Source: Adiantum capillus-veneris
Taxonomy: Eukaryota > Streptophyta > Polypodiopsida > Polypodiales > Pteridaceae
Reading direction: 5' to 3'
Assembly: GCA_014529385.2 (NCBI GenBank)
Contig: CM043962.1
Coordinates: forward strand, 43,122,598-43,186,597
Length of the DNA: 64,000 nt
In this document: piece after piece, positions 11,121 to 64,000 of the stretch
Position numbering within the stretch: the first letter of the stretch is position 1
Layout: each line of letters begins with the position of its first letter
Notes under the pieces: model-generated
Seen by the model: only the letters and a program-made list of their open reading frames with translations
What the model was told of the DNA's origin: nothing
Database searches by the model: none
Translations under genes and position numbers: made by a program

Positions 11121-11122
<2 letters not shown>
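10491..11122 (-). mobile_element. 5'-truncated LINE copy (ORF2 C-terminus and 3' UTR)
   Basis: The 3' end (TTTCATTTCA after the TTAATATTAC motif) is at 10491. The 3' UTR runs to about 10740. It is followed by the arginine-rich ORF2 C-terminus homologous to 48361-48680 in LINE K (GTRGILLDRAIEF-like and CDRGSIPYWRDIGA-like segments on the minus strand). It ends at the next AG tract. Confidence 0.78.
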
Positions 11123-11123
<1 letters not shown>

Positions 11124-11167
<44 letters not shown>

Positions 11168-11228
11168 AATGAAATGAAATGTTATATTAACGTCTTCAAA
11201 AGGCCAAAGTGACCTATGAGGTCAGAAA
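11124..11228 (-). mobile_element. (AG)20 tract and LINE 3' stub
   Basis: Twenty AG units (11124-11163) are followed by about 65 bp of the LINE 3' end on the minus strand (GAAATGAAATGAAATG, TTAACGTCTTCAAAAGGCC). It is a third LINE 3' end in tandem with the two to its left. Confidence 0.8.
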
Positions 11229-11644
11229 GAGAGAGACTCTAAAACAACCAAAAAATACAAGAAACCCTACAAAACAGCAAGAAACGTGTGTAAACCCCTA
11301 AAAACAGGGAAAATCAGCTTCAAAACCTTAAAAAACAGCAAAATACATATTTTAAACCCTAAAAAATAGCAAAAAAATAGTGGCGAAACCCTAAAAAACA
11401 GTTTCAAAACCCAAAAAACAGCTAGGAACGATGGCGGAAATCTAAAAGACAACAAAAAAACAGCTTTGAAACCCTTTTAAACAACAAGAAACAATGACGA
11501 AACCCTAAAAAAACAGTTTCAAAACCCTAAATACATCAAAGAAACAATGACAAAACCCTAAAAACAGCCAAAAAGCAATTACGAAACCCTAAAAGCAGTA
11601 AAAAGCTGATGACAAAACCCTAAAAACAGTGAAAGAGTCCAAAC

Positions 11645-11647
<3 letters not shown>
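11229..11647. repeat. Degenerate AAACCCTAAAA minisatellite
   Basis: More than a dozen units of the type AAACCCTAAAAACAGC are separated by variable spacers such as AAGAAACAATGACG. The core AAACCCTA is the plant telomere heptamer plus one base, but units are not contiguous and are diverged. A GA tract (11648-11687) bounds it on the right. Confidence 0.8.

Positions 11648-11687
<40 letters not shown>
11648..11687. repeat. (GA)20 microsatellite
   Basis: An uninterrupted GA tract lies at the right edge of the AAACCCTA array. Confidence 0.95.
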
Positions 11688-11689
<2 letters not shown>

Positions 11690-12215
11690 GCTCAAAACCA
11701 ACCAGCATAGCAATGAATTAGACGATATTATTTTATGGGGATAGAGATGCACTTATGTACTAACTTGGAATACTTAAATACTCCCCCCCCCCCTCCCCCC
11801 CCCCCCCCTAAATTGCCCGACCAAGACCCATATCAAATAAGTATAATAAATACCTAAAAGACAACATAATAAATAGGATCACATTGCACACTCACTTGAG
11901 ATGCATAAACTTTAACATTTCCAAAGGAGGTAGTACACTCCATTATGTACTTGGATCTAGAGAGGGTGCACAGCTGATCATCTTTCTCACCATCCCGCCA
12001 ACGTTAAAATTGTGCCCAAGTGGCATCCAAAGTCATGGCTCATTTGCAACACCTTGCAACCATGTTTGGACTCTCAAGCTTGGGCTAGTAATAATCAGCT
12101 GCCCAGATGTTTCCCACCTGCCTTTTTGCATCTCAAACTTCGCTCTGCTCCAAAGCAACCAAAAGTGCAGCCAAGAAAAAAAGATCTTATGAGATCTCAG
12201 GGGAGCAGGGAGCAC
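11688..12215. other. No gene seen; C-rich tract
   Basis: A C-run interrupted once by T spans about 11781-11809. The rest is unrecognised intergenic or intronic sequence without coding signature on either strand. Confidence 0.5.
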
Positions 12216-12266
12216 TCACACACACACACACACACACACACACATAACGTTGTGCGTGTGCGTGCT

Positions 12267-12299
<33 letters not shown>
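12216..12299. repeat. Two (CA)n tracts
   Basis: CA repeats at about 12216-12244 and 12273-12299 flank a short GTGCGTGTGCGTG segment that could form a hairpin. Confidence 0.95.
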
Positions 12300-12300
12300 T

Positions 12301-13019
12301 TTCTCATCTGTGCATGCTTACATAGATCACTTGACACTCTATGCATGCTACTCATAGAAGTTGACTTTATAGCACTATCACTCAAAACTTTATGGGTTTG
12401 AGGGTTCTAGAATCTACATTGACAACAGATACAAAAAGAGGACTCAGCTGGCAAGCCCCCTTGCATGACCCAGTGCCCGATCCATCATTCGACTTTCCCT
12501 CTTGGCAAAGTGAGTAGAGTGCTTAGTAGTTGAGGTTGACCTGTCTGGAACTTCAGAAATCAATTGATGTTCTGCCAGCTGCCCTCAGATATCTTTACTG
12601 CATTCCAGGTCTCCTTGAGACACACATTACCGTTCTGCTTTGACAGGGGTGAGCTCTGTTTAGGCTTGCATCCTTTTGATGCATAGCCCTCTTCATTTGT
12701 TTATGCTTTTCTTGTGGTGGATTTTCCTCTTGCTGAAATTTCCCACAAATAAACGATGACTTACAAAAAAAAAGTGTGCAAGTGCGCAGAGATAGTGTGT
12801 ATGTGCATGTGCGCATGGCCCCAACAGATCCTTCTCTCTCCAACAAGCAGGCCCCTTGCTTCTTGGTAAAAGCAAGACTTGAGCTTAAGAACCTTCGTCA
12901 AATGCTCACGGGCAGCGCGTGCAAAAGGGACCAGCGCGAGAGGGGGAGGGAAAAGTCAACAGCGTGAAGAGAGATGAGTGTAGGGGGGCAGCGGGCAACA
13001 GCAACGAACTCGCGATCAG
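12301..13019. other. No recognisable feature
   Basis: Unique-looking sequence with no convincing ORF, splice pattern or repeat. I searched it on the minus strand for the missing terminal protoporphyrinogen oxidase exon (GNHRGG-type motif) and did not find it. Confidence 0.45.
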
Positions 13020-14945
13020 GCCTACACACAGGTATCGCTGAATCAGGCTGCCAAGGACACTACCTTTGATGACTCCTACGTACATATCGTAGTAAAGCAG
13101 GGACATTCACAATGCAACAGGCAGCCCGAGACATGGAGTCGCTCTTTGATACCCTGGTCAGGCCAACATTGATGTATGCAGCTTCGGTAACTGGGTCTCT
13201 CTACTTTCAGTTGGAGACAGGTGGAATGCCCACAGATACTTATGCTGTCCGAACTGATTCATACTAAGCCCTTGATCCCACATAACTGTACCGGTAGAGT
13301 TTGCTATGACTTCCACAGTCGTAGAGGCAATAATCAATTCTAGACTAAGCGATCCCCACCCAGTCGCAGAGAAAGGACCAGATAGATTTCCAAGGAGGGC
13401 TTTTGAGATGTTGTGCAGACTACAGAGTCAAAATATACAAGAGTTGTAACCAGCAGAGCGATGTGTGGGTTGGAGGATGGCTATGACATAGAATGATTGC
13501 CTCCATGTCAATATGGTGCCAGACTCCTATTCATTGGGCCGTCACCCAACAAGTGGAATGGGATTGGGACAAGACCTTGAGCAGTTAAATACACTAGAGA
13601 CATGGATAGCCCCATGCTGCCTCTTCATCTGAAAATGTACTACAGATATCTCTTCCTACAGACCACGGAGGGTATGTGACATCTGGGAAAATATGGACAC
13701 GTACTTCCCTCACAAAACAGAGTGATGATTGGGCAGCCTATGAGTATCATCATATCAGCTTAAGATAGTGAGAAAGAGCTGCATGAATCCCGAAAGAGGC
13801 ACAACTTTGCAGACTATGTAGAAAGGAGGGAGTACTATGCCTGCTGGTCTATAGCATATGATGGCATCACGATGGGATAACCCCACATTGTTTGATGGAC
13901 AGCGCAATTTTCCGCCAGAATATTGAATTTTGAGATCAACACAAGCTCAGACACTTTTCACTGGAGACATGGAGCCACACAGATACACCTTTTAGGGCAC
14001 CCTCTGATCAAGGGCAAGGAAGGCACACACAACTCACTAACTTCTTCCATCTGACAGTAGCACACCCAGTGCCCACAAAGGAGGGGTCACAACACAGATT
14101 GGTGAAATCACAGCTACTTGGAGACCAAGATGAAGAGGATATAGTACACCACTCTCACCAGGCAGAGAACAAAGAGTTAGGAACGAGATGTAGCCGGCTT
14201 GGCCTGTAATTCCACAGCAACACACGAATAGAACTGAAAACCCTTAATCCTTCAACTTTGAACAAACTGTAGTTGGGACACAAAGTGGCAGAGTTCCACT
14301 TCCAGATGCGCTTCCCCCAAAGTCTAACGCCCCTTTCGGTACTTCATTTTATGGTAAAGTTACAGAGTACAACTGCTAGGGAGCTTGCTCTGCAACCATG
14401 CACTAATTTTTCAGAGTAGACCCCAGGGCACTATTTTATAGGCAGTGTGGCCCAAAAGCAAGGTCACAAAAGCTAGGCGCCCCCAAAAGCAGAGGCTCAA
14501 CTGCTTTCACACTGGCGTCCAACAGCTGGCCACATCATCATGTCGTGAACTTCACTGCTGTTCAGGCCGCCAGTTTTCCGGACGGCTGTACAGCCACGTC
14601 AGCAGACCCATGCGAAATCTCTTCTGTTCGGGTGGCAGCCTGACACGTTGTCACTTTGTGACACGAGAAATCGGTGCTCTTGCTACAAGAGAAGATGGAC
14701 GCCAGAGCAGTGTGTCAAGGATTCCTTACCTCCTCCTCATCGATAGATATGCATCAAGCTTTCCTGGGTTAGAGCTCCACCTTCAGCCATCTGCTACACC
14801 CCTGAAGGTCTATTGTTTACATCCATGTACCCATCACACCCACTCATGAACACAAATATTGATGCTTTGTATCTTATAGGAGACAAACAGTCGTATATGG
14901 TTCTGTATCATAAGACAACTCTCTTTGGCCTCTAGAAGGAGTTAC
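13020..14945 (+). mobile_element. Old, degenerate LINE (ORF2 C-terminal half)
   Basis: Similarity to LINE H is clearest at 13140-13200 (SLFDTLVRPTLMYAAS versus LFDTLVASVMHYGVQ) and at 13795-13840, where LCRLC matches the ICQLC zinc-finger cysteines. A 3' end like the other LINEs (CTCTTTGGCCTCTAG) occurs at about 14922-14937. Numerous stops and indels mark it as old. It is interrupted by a degenerate LTR at 14266-14663. Confidence 0.6.
14266..14663 (-). repeat. Degenerate minus-strand solo LTR
   Basis: The block order of the chromovirus LTR is recognisable: the gtgtccc end near 14275, CCCAAAGTCTAACGCCCCTTTCGGTACTTC (see about 14315-14346) and the terminal CTTTGTGACA at 14654-14663, the complement of TGTCACAAAG. 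Much of the middle is diverged. Confidence 0.6.
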
Positions 14946-15120
14946 TGCAAACCCCCCATCCCCCCCCTTCCCTGCTCCAGCTTTGTGATTCCCCTTCTCA
15001 CAGCCCCCCTTTTACTGGTGCACTTAAACGAGGTCCAGAGGACACAATCACCTATACATAGTTTTACCAGTTTTTGACCACTGGTTGACGTTAATTCATG
15101 TTTCTTTCTTTCTTTCTCAC

Positions 15121-59461
<44,341 letters not shown>

Positions 59462-59546
59462 CTGCAAGAAACAACTACCAATAACCACCATTTCTTTAAA
59501 GAAAACACCGTCTCCTAATATTTTCATCTCTCTAACTTATTCTTAC

Positions 59547-59550
59547 CCAT
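59547..59550 (-). CDS. PPOX2: Candidate start exon of PPOX2 (ATG G)
   Basis: On the minus strand, ATGG is followed directly by GTAAGAATAAG, a strong donor, 85 bp before the exon 1 acceptor. Joining gives ATG GAG CCT, that is M-E-P-V-L-G-S, in phase. The resulting N-terminus would be very short, with no cleavable transit peptide before the FAD fold. Upstream sequence looks retroelement-derived, so a different first exon further right is possible. Confidence 0.4.
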
Positions 59551-59555
59551 AGTTC

Positions 59556-59930
59556 AGCATCTGGGTTACCCCATTATTTGGGACGTCTCATTCAAAGAAG
59601 AAGTTCCTTGGCTTTTGACTCGTCTTGAATGCAAGATCAATAATTGGAAGCTCTCTACATGGCCATTGCGTGTGCGACTACAGATTGTTCAATCTATCAT
59701 TATGGCATATATATAGTTTCATCTTTCATTATTGGCTTGGAATGAAAAGCATATTGATCACTTTATGTCCAAGGCCATAGAATGTTTATGGGACACCCAA
59801 ACTGATTGCAAGGGTTTGCATTTTCTTAAACAACTTTAGGTGGTTCACCAAAGACGCATGGCAGTTTCAATAGTCTGATATTCAATTCCATGCGCTTGCC
59901 CAGAAGGCCTACTTTTCTTTGACAACGACC
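59556..59930 (+). mobile_element. Diverged LINE-like fragment, plus strand
   Basis: The frame encodes HLGYPIIWDVSFKEEVPW, LECKINNWKLSTWPLRVR, LQIVQSIIMAYI, a stop, then LAWNEKHIDHFMSKAIECLW. The pattern LGYP...K..NW..S...R.Q.VQS...CLW is that of the region between RT and zinc domain in plant LINE polyproteins. It is a different lineage from LINEs G-L. No ends are visible. Confidence 0.6.
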
Positions 59931-59936
59931 GAAGAA

Positions 59937-59939
<3 letters not shown>

Positions 59940-59970
<31 letters not shown>
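59940..59970. repeat. (GA)n tract, tail of LINE L
   Basis: About 15 GA units directly next to the minus-strand LINE 3' end. Confidence 0.95.
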
Positions 59971-59977
<7 letters not shown>

Positions 59978-61169
59978 TGATGAAATGTTGTATTAACGTC
60001 TTCAAAGGGCCAAAGTGACGAGACCAGAAAGTTACAATGTGGTGGATCTGATACAAAGTCAGAGTAACAAGATGACAGAATGACAAAATAAAATACTATA
60101 CTATGGAATCCTAAACTGCTAGATGTGAACTAAGCAGCTAGCTGGGATAGCTAGATCACAAGAGATCCAGCATCGTTTGCTGGCGGATCTCATCAATCTC
60201 CTCCATGGTCAGTAGTCTGACAAGGCGTCGTGCATGTCGGGCCAAAGTGATCCGAATCCTCGGATGCAGCCTCCGTCGATGCTGTGTAGTCCTCTGCAGT
60301 CGTGGGCGTCTGGATCTCCCCAACTCGGTCACTCGGTCAATCACTGTACCTCTGGTGTGAGGCGACGAGCTCTGCTGTGGAAGTAGCTCCTCCGGGTGTC
60401 CAGTGGCAGCTCTACAGTGATCTGTCTCTGAGACTGGCTAGCCTTTCCTCTCATCAAGCTCTCTCTGTGTCTGCGCAGCTCAAGCAAAAACAAACCCAGG
60501 CATCTCTGATCCTCGTACCGCATGACTCTGGAGAGTGGTCCAAAGCCCTCTCTGAACAAGCAATGGAAGCGACCTCGTATCTCGTAGTAGACAGGGCAAT
60601 GGCATGTGTAGTGCAACTCTGTCTCAGGCTCGATGTCACACAGTGGGCATGTCTTGGCCTCTGTTGGTACTCCGCTGTATCTCCCAGTCTCGATCCACAG
60701 CTGGTGTGAAGATGTGCGTATTTGGCCAATAGCACATCGTATCCCATGAGACAAGTGGGTGTCCATGTATCTGGGCCTCGTCACAAAACCATCCTCCGTA
60801 AGTTGGAGAAGATGCTCTATATAGAAAGCCATCTTCGTGCCCAGCTCCTTTGCTGGCTGTATCCATGTCCTCCTGGTGTCTAGCTGAGTCAGGTCCTGGC
60901 GGATGAGCCTGGTGATCTCGGACTGTGTAAGAGTCAGAGAGGGTGCATCCAGTGAGTACTGGAAGGGAGGCAATCTGTCTATGCTGAACCCATGCGCCTG
61001 AAACCATGATGCCATCTCCCCATACCAGCATGCTGTATGTCCCTGCATGGCTAACTGGCGAGAGGACTCAAGTGCAAGGCGGGCATATCTGTCTCTGGAA
61101 AGTGCCCACATGTGGTGTATGAAGGAGACAGATCTGGTGAGTGCCTCAACCACTAGTGGGGGGGGCAGC
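59971..61169 (-). mobile_element. LINE L, 3' part, minus strand
   Basis: It contains a 3' UTR (59971-60155) with the family 3' end and the C-terminal third of ORF2 (60156-61153). Its 5' side is cut by the LTR of chromovirus I at 61170. It supplies the intact 3' UTR reference for the other copies. Confidence 0.9.
60156..61153 (-). pseudogene. LINE L ORF2 C-terminal region
   Basis: The frame from 61153 reads MVEALTRSVSFIHHMWAL, FQAHGFSIDRLPPFQYSLD, DGFVTRPRYMDTHLSHGIRC and CPLCDIEPETELHYTCHC (zinc-binding C/H residues). It is then shifted near 60344 into the arginine-rich tail (RRPRLQRTTQHRRRLHPR) and ends at a stop just before 60156. Few lesions, so a relatively young copy. Confidence 0.87.
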
Positions 61170-61732
61170 TGTCACAAAGTGATGACGTGGCTACGGACAG
61201 CAGAAACCCTAATTTCTGCCAAAAACCCTAAAATTCTTGCAAAGCCTAATTTCTGCCAGAAACCCTAATTTTCGGAAATCGCGGAAGTGGGAAAAAAAAA
61301 ATGGAAATTTTGAGCAACGCAAATCTCAGCTTTTTTGCTATGATTTGGGAGAAAGAGAGAGAAAAAGAGAACTTGCTTTTTACCGACTCTCATTGAGAGA
61401 GAGAGAGAGAGAGAATCTGCTTTTGCTTTCAAGCTTTTGGGGCTCTGCTTTTGGGCATCCCTTGTAATCTTTAAATTAGTGGTGAGGGCCTCACTTCTCA
61501 GAGCATCTGGACGCACAGTCTGAGAGTGAAACCCTAACCGCTCTCTTGTACTTTGATGATTGATTAATACAAAAAGAAATACCGAAAGGGGCGCCAGTCT
61601 TTGGGGCCAATATCTCTAGGCACGGAACTCGGCCGGGCCAATGCAAATCTATTGTGATCTGTGAATTGTTTGAAGTGGTTATTTGGTGCTATCGTGATTG
61701 ATTCTTGACTTGGAGTGTCCAAGTCTGTTACA
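61170..61732 (+). repeat. 5' LTR of chromovirus I (563 bp)
   Basis: TGTCACAAAGTGATGACG to GTCTGTTACA. It carries the same spaced AAACCCTA units (61205-61267, one mutated to AAGCCTA) and a GA tract near 61396-61413. Confidence 0.93.
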
Positions 61733-61733
61733 G

Positions 61734-61745
61734 TGGTATCAGAGC
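61734..61745 (+). other. Primer-binding site of I
   Basis: TGGTATCAGAGC, two bases after the LTR. Confidence 0.92.
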
Positions 61746-61808
61746 ACGGCCGATTTCTCTTCTACGGGAAATCCGATCCCCGAATTTATTTATTTTTCCG
61801 CAGCACCT

Positions 61809-63363
61809 ATGGCTTCAGGCAATGATCAATCGACTCCCTCTGCATCTGGAGATGCGGGCAGGGATCACAACGAAGATTCCGGCACGGAGTATGGCCCGCC
61901 TAGGCCTACTCCGACGGAGCAGCGAGAGATGGAGCGTCGTAAATTGATTGATGATGCAACAAAGATGATGCTCAATTTTGCCAGGGACCCAAAGATGGCA
62001 AAATATATGAACCAGACCTCTTTGGAAGAGGTACAAACGGAGTGGCAGAGAACCACAACACCACTCCCGAAACCCGCTCTCAAGAAACCTTCTGCCTCCA
62101 AGAAATATACGGAGAAGGAACTGGAGAACGTGGTTGATGCACGGATTGCTCAGCTTTTCGACGTGCAAAAGAAGGACAAAAAGCACGGCAAAAAGCAGAA
62201 GAAAGGCACTGACTTCCCGGGACATTTGGGTCATCGGTCGACATTCGACAAGGCAAAGAAACTGAAGAAGCGTGTCAAGTTTGAAGGCTTACCCAGTTCT
62301 TCTTCTTCTTCTTCTGACAATTCTTCAGACTCGAGCGAAGAAGACAGAAAAAGCAAAAAGCGAAGCAAGAAACAACGCTTCGGAAAGGGTAAGAAAAAGG
62401 CAAAGAAGTCCAAGTCTCGTCCAGTGAGTGACACTTCTACAGAGGACTTGTCTACGGACAATTCAGACTCTAACAACGGAAACTTTTACGCGAACAAGAA
62501 GAATTTTTACAAAGCCAACCAGTATGACTTTCTCGAAGATAAAAGCAAGAAAGTCCGAGAGTTTAAGGAAGGTGGCCAAGCACTTAAGTTTGATACTTTT
62601 TCAGGATACTCCAATGCTTCGAAGGCTGTCTTTTATACAGCAGTATGACATCGCTTTCGCGGGAGGACGCTATTCAGAGCACTCCAAGATTCGGAGAGCT
62701 GCCTCTTACTTTAAAGGGAATGCTCGTACTTGGTAGTCCACGCTTCTTTTAAACAAGACTGCGCCAATTAAATGGCTGAAATTTAAGAAGCTTTTTATTT
62801 CTTCTTGGTTGACGCAAGAATATGAACGGGATATACGAGCTGCTTGGAACCATCTTCGAATGACCAAGAAAGATACAGTGAATTCTTACTGTGAAAGATT
62901 CTGGAGCTCTTTTCTACCCACCTCTTCATTCAAGAAGATCTCGTTCAGGGAACAGATTGAGCGGTTTACCTTGGGTCTACCTACAGAGATCCGAGACCAC
63001 TGCTTGGAACAGAAGTCAGCTTCTATTCAGGAGTTGATGAGTCATGTGAAGCGGGGCTTTGCCATTCACTCTGGCAGTCTGACCTACCCCACAGATGAGG
63101 TCATGACACAACGAGCCGAACAGACTTCTGGGAATGAAAGTAGAAAGAAAAAGAGCAACCCAGAGAAAAAGGATGCACGACCCAAGCTTACTCCTGAGGA
63201 GAGAGCTCGCTTCATCAGAGAGGGGAAGTGCTTTGGATGCGGGGAACATGGACATATCTCCGCGAAGTGACCTAAAAAGGTACAGAAAGAACAGAATGAT
63301 AAAGACGACGACAGACCTGAGAGTTCAAGAGCAGCTGAGGAACGTGGCAGAAAAGGCAAATAG
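61809..63363 (+). pseudogene. Chromovirus I gag
   Basis: ATG 61809 opens 280 codons: MASGNDQSTPSASGDAGRDH, a serine run, acidic and lysine-rich stretches, then KANQYDFLEDKSKKVREF. A 2-bp deletion near 62627 shifts the frame (copy C has GGCTTTGTC, I has GGCTGTC). A TAG lies at 62733-62735. The last zinc-knuckle Cys is replaced by TGA (63268-63270; CFGCGEHGHISAK then stop). The best-preserved gag N-terminus in the window. Confidence 0.9.
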
Positions 63364-64000
63364 AAAAACAGAACTGGTACCACACGGCGTGGGACCTGCA
63401 CCGAATCTAATGAATGAAAGTACAAACTTTGCCGCTTTTGGGGCAAAGTGAAGGATCAGGAAGCTCTTTTGAAGGAGCCAAGGCCAACTTCTTTTCACTT
63501 GGAATTGGCGGCTCGATTTAAAATTTACGCCCGACAGACTGACGCCACAGGCGAAGGTAGTTCGACTAGCACCCGGATGGGATGTTGCCATTACACCGAG
63601 CATTGGAAAACTTCGTTTCCAATGACAGGGGTGTTCAGGGCATGCGAGTGACGTTCTACTCAGGATCCCTTGGTACCACAAGAATTACGTCGTGGTTGAC
63701 TACCGGGCCGAGAAAGCAACTTTGATAAATAAAGGGCTTTGAGATTGTACTTGATAAACTTCACTTTCTTACTCATTTTTTTGGGAGAGAACTGAACGAT
63801 GGATAAAGGTTGAATATGTTTTGACCTGATCAAAAGAACGCCAAGATTTTTTCTCCACACTCATGCCGATTGCTTTTCAAAGGGCCTGAAGATCAAACCA
63901 TTGATCTGATACCTGGAAGCACGCCACCGAACCGGCCACCTTATCGTGTGAGCCGATACAGAATGAAAAGATTATGAACCCAGTGAAAGACCTCTTGGAA
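63364..64000 (+). pseudogene. Chromovirus I protease region and pol start
   Basis: It carries the same active-site deletion as C (GAAGCTCTTTTGAAGGAGCC, 63460-63479). Pol begins near 63880 with [17 protein letters not shown]-type sequence and runs off the window end; a one-base deletion near 63955 (GAGCCGATACAG versus GAGCCGAGTACAG) shifts the frame. Confidence 0.85.

Larger units (their letters stand above)
61170..64000 (+). mobile_element. Chromovirus I, 5' part (window-truncated)
   Basis: 5' LTR, PBS, gag, and the start of pol continuing past the window. Same subfamily as A and C. It interrupts LINE L at 61170; the other flank is outside the window. Confidence 0.93.

Noticed and set aside
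12012-12401. Open frame with a His-Thr repeat
   Set aside because: It is produced by CA microsatellites.

Overview
The window looks like one stretch of a large, transposon-rich plant nuclear genome, probably a fern, gymnosperm or other non-angiosperm. That placement is inference: it rests on plant-type protoporphyrinogen oxidase exons, plant chromovirus elements, a Penelope-like reverse transcriptase and a 36.8 kb intron. There are no bacterial features, rRNA genes, recognisable tRNA genes or CRISPR arrays.

The only host gene I recognise runs on the minus strand across most of the window. It is a protoporphyrinogen IX oxidase of the plant PPOX2 (mitochondrial) type. Fifteen exons join in frame with GT-AG borders and encode about 423 residues. 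They lie in three clusters: 58367-59461 (N-terminal FAD-binding fold), 53006-54307 (middle) and 15121-16204 (towards the C-terminus). The last coding part (roughly 75 residues by family comparison) is not visible and is probably left of the window. A possible four-base first coding exon (ATGG) sits at 59547-59550. About 1.27 kb of coding sequence is spread over 44.3 kb, and the rest is intron filled with mobile elements.

Layout: 1-3482 is the 3' part of Ty3/Gypsy chromovirus copy A. 3736-11228 holds minus-strand LINE copies chained through (GA)n tracts, one split by a small non-autonomous LTR element (6496-9517). 11229-13019 is repeats and unrecognised sequence. 13020-14945 is an old plus-strand LINE containing an old LTR. 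15121-16204 carries exons 11-15. The giant intron 16205-53005 holds chromovirus B with C nested inside it; a minus-strand chromovirus E split by a Penelope-like element and by chromovirus F, itself split by a solo LTR; LINE G split by E, another LTR and a hAT-like MITE; and LINEs H and K. 53006-54307 carries exons 6-10. Intron 5 (54308-58366) contains a solo LTR with a perfect 5-bp target duplication and a long foldback palindrome. 58367-59461 carries exons 1-5. 59556-64000 holds LINE fragments and the 5' half of chromovirus I.

The mobile elements fall into a few families: one group of chromoviruses whose LTRs start TGTCAC (A, B, C, F, I, with E as a relative); a non-autonomous LTR family with 1.15-1.22 kb LTRs; an APE-type LINE family ending in TTTCA units and (CT)n; one Penelope-like element; one hAT MITE; and one foldback element. 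Target duplications let the order of several insertions be read directly. Every mobile-element coding region seen here is broken, whereas the host exons are clean.
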